Assembly: GCF_025370935.1 (NCBI RefSeq)
Contig: NC_133490.1
Span: 11,547,604 to 11,611,603 of the forward strand
Length of the DNA stretch: 64,000 nucleotides
Direction: 5' to 3'
DNA from: Choristoneura fumiferana
Taxonomy: Eukaryota; Arthropoda; Insecta; Lepidoptera; Tortricidae
A program made the translations under genes and the position numbers. Shown here piece by piece: positions 63,903 to 64,000 of this stretch. Within the stretch, counting starts at the first letter, position 1, and every line of letters starts with the position of its first letter. Below the pieces are notes generated by a model. The model saw only the letters and a program-made list of their open reading frames with translations. It made no database searches and had not been told where the DNA came from.

Positions 63903-63989
63903 ATGGAAACAGCCGTCGTCCAGGAGCTGATCGTTCTGGTAGTGACGCTGGTGTTGTCCTACCTCGAATCTTGCTTCGCCTGCCAGTAA
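63903..63989 (+). CDS. Putative small secreted peptide 4 (28 aa) or signal-peptide exon
   Basis: ATG ten bases after a possible acceptor (GGTGTCTCCCAG). Residues 9-21 are hydrophobic (LIVLVVTLVLSYL), followed by only ESCFACQ before the stop. Either a minimal peptide, a decayed paralogue, or the first coding part of a transcript with another splice pattern beyond the window. It sits in line with peptides 1-3 at a similar spacing. The window ends 11 bases later. Confidence 0.38.
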   Translation: METAVVQELIVLVVTLVLSYLESCFACQ

Positions 63990-64000
63990 CCCTGCAGCTG

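Overview
The window looks like nuclear DNA of a moth or butterfly (Lepidoptera). It is AT-rich and packed with repeats typical of that order: tRNA-derived SINEs with (GAT)n tails, a ~280-bp poly-A retroposon present at least seven times, Helitron-like elements bounded by TC...CTAG, many MITEs, 3' ends of LINEs, and one nearly complete BEL/Pao LTR retrotransposon. There is one 10-base assembly gap (24480-24489). No bacterial gene, CRISPR array, rRNA gene or independent tRNA gene is visible. Species cannot be decided from the sequence alone.

Layout. 1-1700: mostly unannotated AT-rich DNA with one weak candidate exon on the minus strand. 1707-8243: a minus-strand BEL/Pao element with ~189-bp LTRs differing at only three positions, a 6-bp target duplication, a gag-protease-RT frame and an RNaseH-integrase frame separated by a single frameshift; its leader carries an unusual GC-rich patch. 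8.2-15 kb: MITEs, LINE fragments and a 1.1-kb Helitron-like element with an alternating ~120-bp tandem repeat. 15.1-24.5 kb: on the minus strand, nine short exons with proper splice sites that share one reading phase; this looks like a real, unrecognised host gene built of symmetric microexons, cut at its upstream side by the assembly gap. 24.5-60 kb: repeat sea with nested and inverted insertions, plus a possible 55-codon gene at 29.2 kb, a possible first exon at 42.1 kb and a possible single exon at 53.3 kb. 60.1-64 kb: four very short plus-strand frames, each starting within 40 bases of a 3' splice-site-like sequence and each encoding a hydrophobic leader followed by a tiny tail; two of the tails share a Cys/Lys/Pro pattern. 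The cluster seems to continue past the window end.

How the parts may fit. The two host-like units (microexon gene and secreted-peptide cluster) are the most interesting content. Both are inferred from splice signals, phase consistency, codon use and leader hydrophobicity, not from any recognised family. The remaining signal is a good record of retroposition and transposition: a twin-primed SINE with a 15-bp target duplication, a TTAA MITE inside a TIR element inside a duplicated repeat, adjacent MITEs sharing a TA, and inverted SINE dimers.
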